Assembly (NCBI GenBank): GCA_012861695.1
Contig: JAAOOA010000026.1
Span: 21,178,001-21,242,000 of the forward strand
Length of the DNA: 64,000 nucleotides
DNA from: Trematomus loennbergii
Taxonomy: Eukaryota > Chordata > Actinopteri > Perciformes > Nototheniidae
Direction of reading: 5' to 3'
Each line of letters opens with the position of its first letter. Position 1 is the stretch's first letter. A program made the translations under genes and the position numbers. The notes under the pieces were generated by a model. The model was not told the DNA's origin, made no database searches, and saw only the letters and a list, made by a program, of their open reading frames with translations. Of the stretch, positions 41,996 to 53,945 are shown piece by piece.

Positions 41996-42355
41996 CAGTG
42001 GCGAGCCGTCAGGGCCCTCTAGGCCCTCTGTGAGGGCCTAAGATATTCCAAAAAATAATATTTAAAAACATTAAAAAAAAATATATTTTTTTAAATATTA
42101 TTTTTTTAATATTATTTTTGTTATATTTTTCATTAGTTTTACCGAAAAAAAACTTGATTTAATTGTATTTAAAATAACATTTCCAAAGAAATAAATCCTT
42201 CGAATCTGCCTGTTCATTCTCTGTTTGAATGTAGGGGTTACATGAAAGAAGCTCGCCTGGCCCTCTCTGCGATTCATTAACTCTTTTTTTTTCTTTTTTC
42301 GAGGGAAGGGGTGGGGGTCAGAGGGCCTAGGTATAAAGCTCACGGCTCGCCACTG
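41996..42355. mobile_element. hAT MITE with 8-bp target duplication
   Basis: Inverted ends CAGTGGCGAGCCGT and ACGGCTCGCCACTG. Both flanks carry CTGCAGAA (41988-41995 and 42356-42363), an exact 8-bp target duplication diagnostic of hAT. The inside is AT-rich with no frame. Confidence 0.88.
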
Positions 42356-42363
42356 CTGCAGAA

Positions 42364-44814
42364 TGAGCAGAAACAATTTTATTTGAAGTTATTCATCACA
42401 TTACCTTATTTTTGTCTGCCCCTCGGGGGTAACCGGTGTCCGCTTTAGGCTGGCAAGGACACAACATCTCTCAAAATATGAAAATACACAAAGATTATAA
42501 TATTGTTTTGTTTCAATATTTTCAAAAGTTTTATATTGTAGTGATCACTGATTGACATAATTCACGCATGGAACTACAGGTTGGGGGTATTGTTTCCGCA
42601 CGGACATATATGTTGTTGACTGTATTTATGGCTTGCCCTCCCTTTCGCTTTCTTCTCTTCCTGGGCTGCGACCCGACAACATGTCCGTTTCTGCTGCTCA
42701 TTAAAGTTCCCATTTGCACCTTCGATGCACCGCCTCCGACTCCTATCTCTCGGCACTACAATATAAATATTTTTTTGTTAAAGTAATTTATTTAATTCTT
42801 ATTTTGATTAGCCTACTTTATTTTTTGAATTTTAGTAAAACATTTGCTTTCATATAAAACATATTTATATTTGTTTTCAAGCTAGTGGTTGTATTATGTA
42901 TATCAACTAATAAAATGATGTTATTACACGAAATGTTGGCAAAACCATAATGTCTTTATCTTACCGTTTCACACATGAAGTAAGAAGTGGTGTTCCATTA
43001 TGTTATATTAATAAAGGTCCTCTTATACCCCTTCAGACAATTATCATCCTTTGAGATGGAGTTTGAAAAGTTGACATGGAAACACAGTGGAAATGTAAAA
43101 TGTGGATGTGTTTTTGGAGGTGTATATCAAAAGAAAAAGAAAAAACGTAAACAGTTTTGTTTAAGTATAAATAAAACAAATAACTATTTGTTTATCACTC
43201 TGTCAAGTTTTAATGTAACCCTTTTTCCGAAGATTGCATTTGGCCTAATTCCTAATTAAACGTAACTTTGACTATATAATGTCTTCATATCATCTGTTCT
43301 TATTTATGTTAGGTATCATTTAAAGGTCTACAAGCTTTGCCCAGCAAGATACACTTTCTTTCTTTCTTATTTTTCTTCTTACAATTCACTTTGAATACCA
43401 ATGCAAATACTCTCTGACGGTGACAGCAATACTTTTTAACCAAATGGTGCCACCTGTGCACACATTGGTCTCTTGTTTGCTTCTTATTGTGGGCTGTGTA
43501 TTCACTGCTCGTCTGACTGGTTTAGCCTGTCCAGAATTGGACCCTCTGGCACTATGTCAGGAAAGAGTAAAGCCATAAAAGCTAGAAACACTCTGGAAGA
43601 AATTCGACTCGGCCATGGCTTTCCTTACATCTTTACAGTAAAACTGTAATGTTCACAAAATGTTAATTTGCTTTTTAAGTGCCAGCTAATGTACTATTGA
43701 AAACTACACTAAAACCAAGATTAAGTAAATGTAGTTTGTTCATTTCTACCTCTGACAGATGTGTACGTCCAAATCAGATTAATTTAAATCCCATAAACGT
43801 TTAGTGCACACGCAGCACCATTAGTAGGTGAAGACCACACACATTAATGCATATTATAAATGTAATTTAATTAAACCGGTCTGATGGATTCACATTTCAT
43901 TAAATTGTATGCACAGACTGTATTTATCTTTTGGTATTATGCAAAAGAACATTTTGAATCAAAGGGATTCACGTAATAATCCTTTATCAGTTTGCAGTAG
44001 TTGACAGGGAACACATGCAAAGCAGAGGCAAACTTATCATCACCACCGACTGTCTCCTCTTCACACAGGCTGTCAATGTGTTGGTGCTGCGCCCCCTTGT
44101 GTCCATTTAAATATGACAGCTAATTTGTCCCTGTAGTAATTACACCGCAGTGATTTATTTTAAGTACTTTTCAGTGCAGGTTTTCTTTTATAGTTTGACG
44201 TTACACAGACAAAACAATGTTTAGACATTTAAAAAGGCACAGAGAGGATTGACAAAATGCATACACCTTTTGCTCTAATATAATATAATCTCACTACCTT
44301 CACCTTATAGGTTTGTGCAGGACAAGTGTTACATGCTTTGCTTCAGCCTGTAGTGTCTATTCAGAGTCTCTTATTTTGAGTAAATAATGGCCATGATGCA
44401 ATGTCTATGTCTCTTTCTTGCACGTCTCACGCAACAGATGCACTCTAAATGTAATGTATGCAGCTGTCTACACGGGTTCCTGGCAGGCTTGCATTTTACA
44501 GGCATAACTGTCAAGCTTTCAGTCTTAAATTAAGGATTAATGCCAAATAAAAAGGCACTGAACAAGTGTGTTTGTTTACATTTTGCAACCTAGGCAGAGC
44601 AGAGTGTGACGTCACTGGTTTGTTATCCCAAAGACTCCATTTACTTTTGCCCAGCTGCTGGGATGAATGACACAGCACCATTTTTCTTTTAATTCATATA
44701 GTTCAATTCAAGACCTGGTTCTGGGCACATTCAGGATCAGTTGACCTGAGAGGGCGGTTGGGCGTGTACTGTAGGGGTGTAGCAGCTCAGAAAGATATGG
44801 TGGGGCCATTGTTT
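42364..44814. other. Intergenic, nothing recognised
   Basis: AT-rich DNA with no exon-like block, RNA gene or clear mobile element. Confidence 0.5.
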
Positions 44815-44885
44815 GTAGCCTTTATTTAACCAGGTTAAAACATCCCATTGAGATCAACGATCTCTTTTGTCAAGGGAGAGCCATG
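44815..44885 (-). mobile_element. Retroelement tail fragment
   Basis: TTTATTTAACCAGGTTAAAA with CCCATTGAGATCAACGATCTC is the reverse complement of a common fish LINE-type 3' tail (CCTGGTTAAATAAA). Only the tail is clear. Confidence 0.35.
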
Positions 44886-45157
44886 CCATTGAGGGATTTA
44901 AAAGTAAATAAAAGGATTTGTAAATGACTCCTAAATGTATTGGCAGACAATGGAGCGAAGCCAAAATGGTTACTTAATGTGGAACATTTGAAACTAACGT
45001 TGTGAAGGGTTGAGGTTAGGGTCAGGGTTAGGCTACATAGTGGGAAAACCTTCATGTGAGAAACTAGTGTACTCAATTGTGTGATGTTTACGCTGTTCTC
45101 ATACGACGTTGATACTTTACCTATAGTTGTGAAAAATACGATCACATTTCAATGTTA

Positions 45158-45350
45158 AATGCTCAGTGGATAGTGCGCTGAACTTTGAATCAGGGGGTAG
45201 CAAGTTTGAGTCCCACTGCAGTCAGCATGTTGTTGTGTCCCTGGGCAAGACACTTCACCCCAAATTGCTCCTGTGGGGATTGCCCACAGTATTGAGTATG
45301 TAAGTCGCTTTGGATAAAAGCGTCTAACAAGTGAAATGTAATATAATGTC
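45158..45350 (+). mobile_element. tRNA-derived SINE, second head type
   Basis: Head GCTCAGTGGATAGTGCGCTG and B-box-like AGTTTGAGTCCC differ from the copy at 37306, but body and tail (CACTTCACCCCAAATTGCTC, GTCGCTTTGGATAAAAGCGT) match. Suggests one SINE body carrying different tRNA-like heads. Confidence 0.75.
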
Positions 45351-45616
45351 TCCAACCTGAGAGCGAACATCACCTGCAATTTAACTTTTGCACAAAACAA
45401 TATAAAAGCAGACTTTGCAGGGATAAAATAGAACATTCAATTCCAGTACATGTCCACTTTGTGGGCACATACATTAATGGAATAGAAATCAATGTTATAA
45501 GTTACTAATAAGTGTATTTTCGGAAGAAGGGTCAGTGGTGTTGCGTGTAATTACTTTGAGGTAGAGTAGCTGAAAATAATTCAGGAAGCTAGATAATCTC
45601 CACATGTCTACCCTAC

Positions 45617-45672
45617 TTTTATAATGTTCGAATCATAAATCTGGATGGATTTATGATTCGAAAATTATAAAA
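45617..45672. repeat. 25-base inverted repeat, 6-base loop
   Basis: Arms 45617-45641 and 45648-45672 pair with one mismatch (core TTCGAATCATAAATC). Could form a stable hairpin or be a small transposon remnant. Confidence 0.75.
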
Positions 45673-45730
45673 GAGACGAAAGGGAGGATACACGAGAGCA
45701 GACTACGCGGAAGTGTTTTCACTACTCGCG

Positions 45731-45738
45731 TATAAAAG
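45731..45738 (+). promoter_or_regulatory. Candidate TATA box with GC box and first exon
   Basis: TATAAAAG followed by CCCCGCCCCCAC. About 60 bases on, at 45798, an ATG gives MSGKASHK and then a GTATAAGT donor-like site at 45823. Looks like a compact RNA polymerase II promoter and short first exon. No downstream exon was found, so it may belong to a mobile element. Confidence 0.35.
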
Positions 45739-46224
45739 CCCCGCCCCCACCTTCACAGCTGGTCGATTTCAACACAGGAAAACGAAGAACTGGAAGAATG
45801 AGTGGAAAAGCGTCACATAAATGTATAAGTGCTCACAGCTCCGTGGGAATTATTATGTGCAATTTATTTCTTAAGGTTATAGCTACTAACAATTTAAGTC
45901 ATGTTTAATGATCTTGAACGTCACTAAAACATAGCTATTAAGAAAGCTATTTCATGAATGGCTAGATCTTGATAAATAACAATTTGTTTTGTGTTAAGAT
46001 TTTCAGGAGTTAAATTATTTAAAATTCACAGTCCTGAATGTGGGTTTGTGGTGAATGTGGGGACACACATTACTATAATTATATTTGTATTTAAATGTAG
46101 GCTACATTTTACACCAAAACGGAACACAAAAGCAGGACCAACCATCATTGAATTCCTTGACTAACAAGAGAAATATTCATAATTTAAATACATATTTAAC
46201 AACAAATGGGCCGGTTCTAAAGGG

Positions 46225-46620
46225 TTATTCAGTTAAGCCCGATGAGAGGGGATACAGCTGTGCACATGTCATCATTAACAGACGTCGTTAGAGTGACGTT
46301 TGAGTGAACGAGGACATCCCAATTAATACCTGAGGACTCCTCTGTCCTCGCGTCACCTCCTCGGCCCTTTCTCATGTCATCAAATGTCCCATCCTCGACT
46401 CCTCGACTCCTCGGTCCTCCGGTAGTGACCCGGAAATGAATTTTAGCGCGCCATGTTGAAGGACATCTCATTTCTCTAAATGCACATCGAGGACCGAGCA
46501 TCGAGCGTCGAGGAGGCTCTCTGGAGGAGCTATAACCGAGGATACACTGACGGGTCCTCCACAGTCCTCCACGGCTCCTTCGTGGATGCATTTCCGGCAA
46601 CAGTGATGTTTCAAATAGTC
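46225..46620. repeat. GC-rich dispersed repeat, copy 1
   Basis: Rich in TCCTCGACTCCTCG and carrying GGTAGTGACCCGGAAATG and CCCTTTCTCATGTCATCAAATG. Parts recur, some inverted, at 53710-53945, 58118-58345 and 59000-59235. No terminal repeats resolved and no superfamily assigned. Confidence 0.6.
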
Positions 46621-47180
46621 GAGACGCACGGCCGGACTTATCTCAGCCAATGACAGCTCTGCATGCATCCCCTGGATATTATTTTATTAACTGCTTTCAT
46701 CGCGACGCGATGTTTACAGTGAGAACAGCTGTGAGGTCCGTGCAGAAAGCAGAGCAGTGTGTATAATATATATCATATCACTCAGTATAACAGGCCTACT
46801 CTCTTTATTTGCTTTAGTTTAGTAGATATCTACAAACAAAGTCGATATTTTTCTAAAACCATTTAGTGCTTCACATAATAAAATACACAACGGCTGTAGC
46901 CTGATTATATGCTTTAGGAGCTGTAGGTGCGTGTGTGGTGTAGGTGTGTGTGGTACAGTGTGTGCGTAGATGCAGCGGACAGACAGGTCTCAGTTGGTTT
47001 GGTGTCCTCTGCTTACTTGTAATACTTGTAAATAAAACTTTTGGCCCGTCATTTATTTCCCTCATTGTAGCGACCAGAGGGGGGGGGATATATCCAGTCT
47101 CTGATAGTGTTACGTTATTACAGTATGAGAGTGCTCTGTTTGATTCTGAAATTGTATATATTTATATAAATATATACATA

Positions 47181-47386
47181 CAGGACTGTCTCAGAAAATT
47201 AGAATATTGTGATAAAGTTCTTTATTTTCTGTAATGCAATTAAAAAAACAAAAATGTCATACATTCTGGATTCATTACAAATCAACTGAAATATTGCAAG
47301 CCTTTATTATTTTAATATTGCTGATTATGGCATACAGCTTAAGAAAACTCAAAAATCCTATCTCAAAATATTAGAATATTATGAAA
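47181..47386. repeat. Left terminal inverted repeat of the Tc1 element
   Basis: Pairs with 48587-48784. Long inverted repeats carrying transposase-binding sites at both ends are known for the IR/DR group of fish Tc1 elements. Confidence 0.85.
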
Positions 47387-47506
47387 AAGTATACTAGTAG
47401 GGTGTTCAACGAATCACTTGAATCGTCTAATTAACTCGAAACACCTGCAAGGGTTTCCTGAGCCTTGAAAAACACTCAGCTTGGTTCAGTAAACTAAATC
47501 ACAAGT

Positions 47507-48509
47507 ATGGGGAAGACTGCTGATCTGACTGCTGTCCAGAGGACCGTCATTGACACCCTCCATCAGGAGGGTAAGACACAAAAAGAAATTTCTCAAAGAG
47601 CAAGCTGTTCACAGAGTGCAGTTTCAAAGCACATCCACAAAAAGTCTGTTGGAAGGGGGAAATGTGGCAGGAAACGCTGCACAACCAAGAGAGATGACCG
47701 CAGCCTTAACAGCATTGTGAAGAAGAGTCGCTTCCAGAATTTGGGGGAGCTTCAAAGACAGGACTGAAGCTGGAGTCCAGGTATCAAAAGTCACTGTTCA
47801 CAGGCGTGTCCGGGAAATGGGCTACAATAGCCGTATTCCCATGGTCAAGCCACTTCTGAACTCAAGACAACGGAAGAGGCGTCTGACTTGGGCTAAGGAA
47901 AAGAAGCACTGGACAGTTGCACAGTGGTCCAAAGTCCTCTTTTCAGACGAAAGCAAGTTTTGTATTTCATTTGGAAGTCAAGGCGCCAGAGTCTGGAGAA
48001 AGGCTGGAGAGGCGCAAAATCCAAGTTGCTTGAAATCCAGTGTGAAGTTCCCACAGTCAGCGATGGTTTGGGGAGCCATGTCAGCTGCTGGTGTTGGTCC
48101 ACTGTGTTTCATCAAGCCCAGAGTAAATGCAGCTGTGTACCAAGAGATTTTAGAGCACTACATGCTTCCGTCTGCTGAAAAGCTCTATGGAGATGAGGAA
48201 TTCATTTTCCAGCATGATCTGGCACCTGCCCACAGTGCCAAAACCACCAGTAACTGGTGTACTGACCATGGCATTACTGTCCTCGATTGGCCTGCAAATT
48301 CCCCTGACCTGAACCCCATAGAGAATATGTGGGGTATTGTGAAGAAGAAGCTGAAAGACACCAGACCCAACAATGCTAATGAGCTAAAGGCCGCTATTGA
48401 AGCATCCTGGGCATCCATAACACCTCAGCAATGCCACAGGCTGATTGCCTCCATGCCACGCCGCATTGATGCAGTAATCCGTGCAAAAGGATTCCCAACC
48501 AAGTACTGA
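47507..48509 (+). pseudogene. Tc1-like transposase, one frame break
   Basis: Residues 1-85 (MGKTADLTAVQRTVIDTLHQ, KEISQRASCSQSAVSKHIH) form the paired-type helix-turn-helix DNA-binding part. The catalytic part continues in another frame from TEAGVQVSKVTVHRRVREMG and ends GFPTKY with TGA. The DD34E triad is visible: D in FSDESKF, D in FQHDLAPAHSA, E in DLNPIENMW, with exactly 34 residues between the last two. The break at about 47760-47768 changes frame by two bases. Loss of one unit from a GGACTGGACTG-type direct repeat would explain it. Transposes the flanking inverted repeats by cut and paste; as written it is non-functional. Confidence 0.9.
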
Positions 48510-48586
48510 GTGCATTAATGGACATTTTCAAATGTTTGATTGTGTTTTGCTGTTATAAATCTTTTTTTTTACTTGGTCTGAGGAAC

Positions 48587-48784
48587 TATTCTAATTTTTT
48601 GAGATAGGATTTTTGAGTTTTCTTAAGCTGTATGCCATAATCAGCAATATTAAAATAATAAAAGGCTTGCAATATTTCAGTTGATTTGTAATGAATCCAG
48701 AATGTATGACATTTTGTTTTTTTAATTGCATTACAGAAAATAAAGAACTTTATCACAATATTCTAATTTTCTGAGACAGTCCTG
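48587..48784. repeat. Right terminal inverted repeat of the Tc1 element
   Basis: Reverse complement of 47181-47386 apart from small A/T-run length differences and one substitution-like site. Confidence 0.85.
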
Positions 48785-48786
48785 TA

Positions 48787-48797
48787 TATGTGTGTGT

Positions 48798-48855
<58 letters not shown>
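48787..48855. repeat. (TG)n microsatellite
   Basis: TG run of about 66 bases next to the Tc1 insertion site. Confidence 0.95.
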
Positions 48856-48858
<3 letters not shown>

Positions 48859-48992
48859 CCGCATCTGTAGCCTGTTATTGTCTCATTATACCGCACTGTG
48901 AATGAATTAAAAGTAAATATATAAGTCGTCATGAACACATCTGTCCATCAGACAAGAGTGCTGCTGTGCCTCCTGTCATCATTAATGGACGT

Positions 48993-49164
48993 TGTAACAT
49001 CTTGGTGAATACAAGATCTTTGATTACGGAGATCACGTTAATGACGTAATGCATGTGTGCATGTCATGCGCCAGTTGAATAAAGATGGACACTCGGAATG
49101 TCACAAGTAGTCCGCTTCATCTGTTTATGTAGACACTTACATGTCCATAGAACAGAATATTACA
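48993..49164 (+). repeat. 5' LTR of the Gypsy element
   Basis: 172 bases. Carries a TGACGTAATGCATG segment and AATAAAG (49079-49085), possible promoter and polyadenylation signals. Identical by eye to 53538-53709. Confidence 0.93.
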
Positions 49165-49178
49165 TGGTGTCAGAGTTA
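49165..49178 (+). promoter_or_regulatory. Primer binding site (tRNA-Leu type)
   Basis: TGGTGTCAGAG directly after the LTR. The first ten bases complement ...TCTGACACCA, the 3' end of vertebrate tRNA-Leu. Primes minus-strand DNA synthesis. Confidence 0.7.
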
Positions 49179-49208
49179 GTTCAGTTATCATCGACCTGAC
49201 GACGGAAG

Positions 49209-52200
49209 ATGGAGAACACAGGCGTTCCAACACCACGAATGGACTGGGACTCGTCTAATCTGCCGGACGCATGGAGAAAATTTCGGCAGCATGTGCAGCT
49301 AATGTTTTCAGGCCCGCTACATGCTAAAGACGAGGAGGAAAAATGTAGCTATCTACTCCTATGGATTGGGGAAAAAGGCAGAGACGTCTTTAACACATGG
49401 ACTCTCACAGAAGACCAAGTAAGGTACTAAAAACGTACTATGACGGTTATGAAGCTTATGTAACTCCGAAAGCAAATCCCATATTTGCGCGCTATAAATT
49501 TCATGAAAAAATCCAAGGAGACAGTGAGAGTTTCGACCAGTTTGTAACGGAGCTAAAATTGCTAAGTAAAGACTGCAACTACCCAAACAGTGAGGAAATG
49601 ATTAGAGACAGGATTGTCTTTGCTACAAACTCACAAAGAGTGCGCGAAAAACTGCTATGTCACGGTCCAGACTTGACGCTAGAGAAAGCCATTGACATTG
49701 CACGTTCACATGAGCTATCACAGCAGCAGCTAAAGACAATGCTAACCCCCGCTGCTAGCCACGACAGTCGCTCTGCTCACGCAGTTAGCAGAAAACCTTT
49801 TAGAGCAGACCAAGCATCCCGTGGGCACAAGACGACATGGAATGATCGTAACAGCACCGTGAGGAGCAAGGAATGTGGAGCATGCGGGAGGGAGCACAGT
49901 CGCACTGAGGAATGTCCAGCAAAGGGTCGCCAATGCAGCAAATGCAATAAGCCCAACCACTTTGCTAAAGTGTGTAGGTCACAAACACAGCAGCCACAGA
50001 CGAGATATAATCCCAGAAAATTGCATACCATCTCAAACAGTGCCGAACAGTCACTAGAAGAACCAGAACTCTATATTGATGCTATCATAAAAGAGCATGA
50101 AAACACAGATAGAGAACAGGCATATGCAGAAGTAGAAATAGGAAAAGCGAGGCACAAACTGAAGTTTAAAATGGACACTGGTGCTCAGACTAGTATTATA
50201 CCAGCAGACACATTCCGCGAGATATATGGAAGTGTAATACTAGGCCCCCCATCAAGCAAACTCTCAGATTATGGTGGGCACAGGATAAAAGCAGAAGGAA
50301 CATGTAGACTGACATGTAAACACGGTGAGAAAACAGCCATGATAGGTTTTGACATAGTCCATACAAATGCTCCACCTCTGTTAGGCTTAAGAGCATGTCT
50401 AGATTTAAACCTAGTCAAAATGATACATGTAGTTGATGCAAAGCCGATAACACACACAACCATGATGGAAGAGTTTGCTGATGTGTTTGAAGGCATCGGA
50501 CTGTTTCCTGGAGAATGCAGTTTCCAACTCAAACCCTCTGTACCACCAGTGGTATGTCCACCTCGTCGCATCCCATATGCTCTGCGTGACCGGCTCAAGA
50601 ATGAGTTGGACGACATGGAAAAACTGGACGTTATCCAAAAAGTCACAGAGCCAACTGAATGGGTTAATGCACTAGTAGTGTTGGAAAAGCCGAAAACAAA
50701 TAGGCTGAGAATATGCCTAGACCCCCGCGCCCTGAACAAAGCCATCCAAAGACCCCACTATCCACTCCCTACTCTAGATGACGTCACACCAAAACTGGCT
50801 GGAGCACAGTATTTCAGTGTACTAGACGCCAGATCTGGATACTGGAATATAAAACTCACACACGACTCATCTATGCTAACCACGTTCAACACGATCTACG
50901 GCAGGTACCGTTTCAAGAGACTGCCTTTTGGAATCATATCTGCACAGGATGAGTTCCAGAGGAGAGTGGATGAGGCCTATGAGGGGCTTCCAGGTGTTGC
51001 CGCCATCGTAGATGACATCATAGTCTACGGCCGCACCAAAGAGGAGCACGACGCTAGCCTGCGTGCCATGCTGGAGAGAACCAGAGAAAAAGGCATAAAG
51101 CTGAATCAGGACAAGTGCAAAATCTGTGTGCCTGAGGTAAGCTATTTTGGGCACAAGCTGACACGAGAAGGCATCCGCCCTGACCCGAACAAGATTAAGG
51201 CCATCAAAGAAATGCCTAACCCACAAAGCAAGGCAGAGTTGGAGACCATACTGGGCATGGTCACTTACCTTTCCAGGTTCGCCCCGAGAATGTCAGAGGC
51301 AACAGCTCCACTCCGGAACTGATAAAGGAAAACAGTGAGTTTGTGTGGGACTCAAATCATGATGCAGCCTTCCAACGAGTAAAAGACATCCTAACACAGG
51401 AGCCTGGCCCAGTACTCACCTACTTCGATCACACAAAGGATGTGAAGTTACAAGTCGATGCTTCCAAACACGGCTTAGGAGCTGTCCTGCTCCAGGAAGA
51501 GAAACCAGTCGCATATGCATCAAAGACACTGACTGAAACTGAAGAGAACTATGCTCAAATCGAAAAGGAGCTATACGCAGTGCTCTTTGGATGTAGGCGG
51601 TTTCATCAATACCTGTATGGACGACAGGTGATCGTCGAGTCAGATCATAAGCCACTTGAGTCAATCATGCGTAAGCCCTTAGCAGCTGCACCACCGCGTC
51701 TGCAACGCATGATACTGCAGCTACAGAGATATGACATCACTATCGAGCACAAACCAGGAAAACAAATCCCCGTCGCAGACACTCTGTCCAGAAAGCCACT
51801 TGAGTGTTACGACCGCTCCATGAGTGAGGGCATGGACTACCAAATACACACTGTGATCAGCAACGCTCCGGTAAGCGACCGCAAAATGGCAGAGATCAGA
51901 GCCGCTACAGCCAACGATGAGCAGCTCTCAGTGCTGAGACAGGTGATCCAAGCAGGGTGGCCCGAGAAAAACAAAAAATGTCCACCTGCAGTCTCAGAGT
52001 ATTGGAATCATAGGGATGAGATATCAGAGACAGATGGCATCCTACTGAAAGGAGAGAAAATCATCGTGCCGCACTCACTCAGGGCTGAAATGCTTTCACG
52101 CATTCACACTGGACACTTAGGGATGGAAAAGTGCAAACAACGTGCAAGAGATGTGCTGTTCTGGCCAAGGATGGGTAAGCAGATAGAGACATTAGTAGGG

Positions 52201-53174
52201 ACCTGCAGTACCTGCCTTGAGCGACGCAGCTCACTCCCAAAAGAGCCTATGATGTCACACCCAATCCCAGAACAACCTTGGCAGTAATAGCCACTGATCT
52301 GTTCACATGGAACAGTACTGACTATGTAGTTGTAGTTGACTATTATAGTAGGTTCTTTGAGGTAGAAAAAATCACCAGCCTCACCTCATCAGTAGTCATC
52401 CAAAAGCTGAAGGCCATGTTCGCTCGATTTGGAATACCACAGACACTAGTCAGCGATAATGGACCTTGCTACAGTTCACAAGAGTTTAAAACTTTTGCTC
52501 ATGCATGGGACTTCAAGCATGTCACAAGCAGTCCTCTGTATCCACAGAGCAACGGGCTAGCAGAAAAAACAGTTCAGACTGCCAAAGCTCTCATGGACAA
52601 AGCACACGCTCAGAGAACTGACCTGTACCTCAGCTTGTTGGAGTATAGAAACACACCAGTGGATGGTTTGAAATCGCCAGCGCAGCTACTCATGAGCAAG
52701 CGTCTGCGTTCCATCCTTCCCACCACTGAAAAGCATCTACAACCAGAGCTTGCCTGTCACAGCACCGTTCACAGCAGGAGAAAACAGTGTCAAACACGAC
52801 AAAAACAATATTATGACAGGAATGCCAGATCACTGCCTGCACTACCAGTGGGAGCCACGATCCGCTTCCAGCTTCCAACAGGGACATGGAAACCTGCAAC
52901 AGTAGTCGAGCCAGCAGGTACCCAGAGATCCTACAACATCTGCACGGACGGAGGTCACAAGTTTCGGCGCAACAGGCGTCACCTTCTACAAACATGTGAG
53001 AGTGACACAGATCAGGAGACTCCGTCAGACGAGCAGTTGGAGCCTGAGAACACTGAGACTTTGCAGCAGGACACTGAGAAACAAACAGGCCCCAGAGAGC
53101 AATCACACATTGTTTACAATAAAATCACAAGATCAGGCCGCATAGTGAAGCCAAGAGATGTGTTAGACCTATGA
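49209..53174 (+). pseudogene. Gypsy gag-pol polyprotein frame, three 1-base breaks
   Basis: From MENTGVPTPRMDWDSS to the stop at 53172-53174, about 1322 codons if unbroken. Gag has a CCHC knuckle (CSKCNKPNHFAKVC, about 49935-49976). Protease has DTGAQTSIIP (about 50173). Reverse transcriptase has LDARSGYWNIKL and the VDDIIVYG active site (about 51007). RNase H has DASKHGLGAVLL (about 51458). Integrase has an HHCC zinc site (HTGHLG ... CSTC) and D, D, E in ATDLF, SDNGPCYSS, NGLAEKTVQ. Frames change at about 49420, 51315 and 52280, each fitting one missing base. Start chosen as the first ATG after the primer site. Confidence 0.92.
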
Positions 53175-53524
53175 AAAAAGAAAGGAAAGGGAAATGCAAT
53201 ACTGACAGTGCACTTTGAGTGAATCTGTTTATAATGCAACACTGACAATGCACTGTGATTTATGTTTGTTTAGAAATTTAAAAACAGTTTTGTTTCAGAA
53301 GCAGTACGACATGCTCTATTAGAATTATTTCTGGGCAACTGTTCAAAAAAGATAAGTTTAACTGCAGAAGTGTTTACTAAATGTTGATGTACCAGCCTTA
53401 TAATATTCCCTCAGTGATAGAGTAATCACAATTAGTAGATATAGTGCCTTAAGACGCACATTCATTTTAAATGCTTTAAATGCATATGGTTATAATTTGT
53501 TATGGCAGCTATACTATTCTTTTC

Positions 53525-53537
53525 TAAAGAAGGGGGA
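53525..53537 (+). promoter_or_regulatory. Polypurine tract
   Basis: AAAGAAGGGGGA abuts the 3' LTR and would prime plus-strand DNA synthesis. Confidence 0.75.
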
Positions 53538-53709
53538 TGTAACATCTTGGTGAATACAAGATCTTTGATTACGGAGATCACGTTAATGACGTAATGCATG
53601 TGTGCATGTCATGCGCCAGTTGAATAAAGATGGACACTCGGAATGTCACAAGTAGTCCGCTTCATCTGTTTATGTAGACACTTACATGTCCATAGAACAG
53701 AATATTACA
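53538..53709 (+). repeat. 3' LTR of the Gypsy element
   Basis: 172 bases matching the 5' LTR with no difference I can see. Followed by the GACGT target duplication. Confidence 0.93.
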
Positions 53710-53945
53710 GACGTCTCTTTAAAATGACCGCTCAGAGGAGAGGAGTTCTCATTTCTCTAACCGCCTGCTGCTTCCCCTCCTCTCTCCTCGGTTCCCCTCC
53801 TCGGCTCCTCCGCTCGCATCTCCTGTGGGCGGGACTAAGTCTCGAGGATAGGAGTCGAGGAGGGGAGTCGAGGAGGAACATTTGAAGACATGAGAAAGGG
53901 CCCTCGTGTCTCTCGCTCGCATCTTACGGAGGCGGAGCTAAGACG
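53710..53945. repeat. GC-rich dispersed repeat, copy 2 (Gypsy target)
   Basis: GTCGAGGAGGGGAGTCGAGGA and CATTTGAAGACATGAGAAAGGGCC match copy 1 in opposite orientation. The Gypsy element sits at its border: TGTCATCATTAATGGACGT before the insertion resembles TGTCATCATTAACAGACGTC in copy 1. Confidence 0.55.

Larger units (their letters stand above)
47181..48784 (+). mobile_element. Tc1/mariner transposon with about 200-bp inverted repeats
   Basis: Inserted at TA (47179-47180, 48785-48786). Left CAGGACTGTCTCAGAAAATT extends about 205 bases and is matched by the inverted right end (48587-48784) with only about three differences. Encodes a DD34E transposase with one frame break. A (TG)n run starts at the right border. 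Confidence 0.93.
48993..53709 (+). mobile_element. Ty3/Gypsy LTR retrotransposon, 4717 bp
   Basis: Two 172-base LTRs (TGTAACA...TATTACA) that look identical, 5-bp target duplication GACGT (48988-48992 and 53710-53714), primer site TGGTGTCAGA at 49165 complementary to a tRNA-Leu 3' end, purine tract AAAGAAGGGGGA before the 3' LTR. One gag-pol frame order: gag, protease, reverse transcriptase, RNase H, integrase. No env. The pol order with integrase last places it in Ty3/Gypsy. Three single-base breaks interrupt the frame. Identical LTRs point to a recent insertion. Confidence 0.95.

Noticed and set aside
49359..53106. Minus-strand frames within the Gypsy element
   Set aside because: Shadows of the gag-pol coding strand.
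48993..53709. An endogenous retrovirus rather than a retrotransposon
   Set aside because: No env-like frame lies between integrase and the 3' LTR, LTRs are very short, and the pol sequence reads as Ty3/Gypsy.
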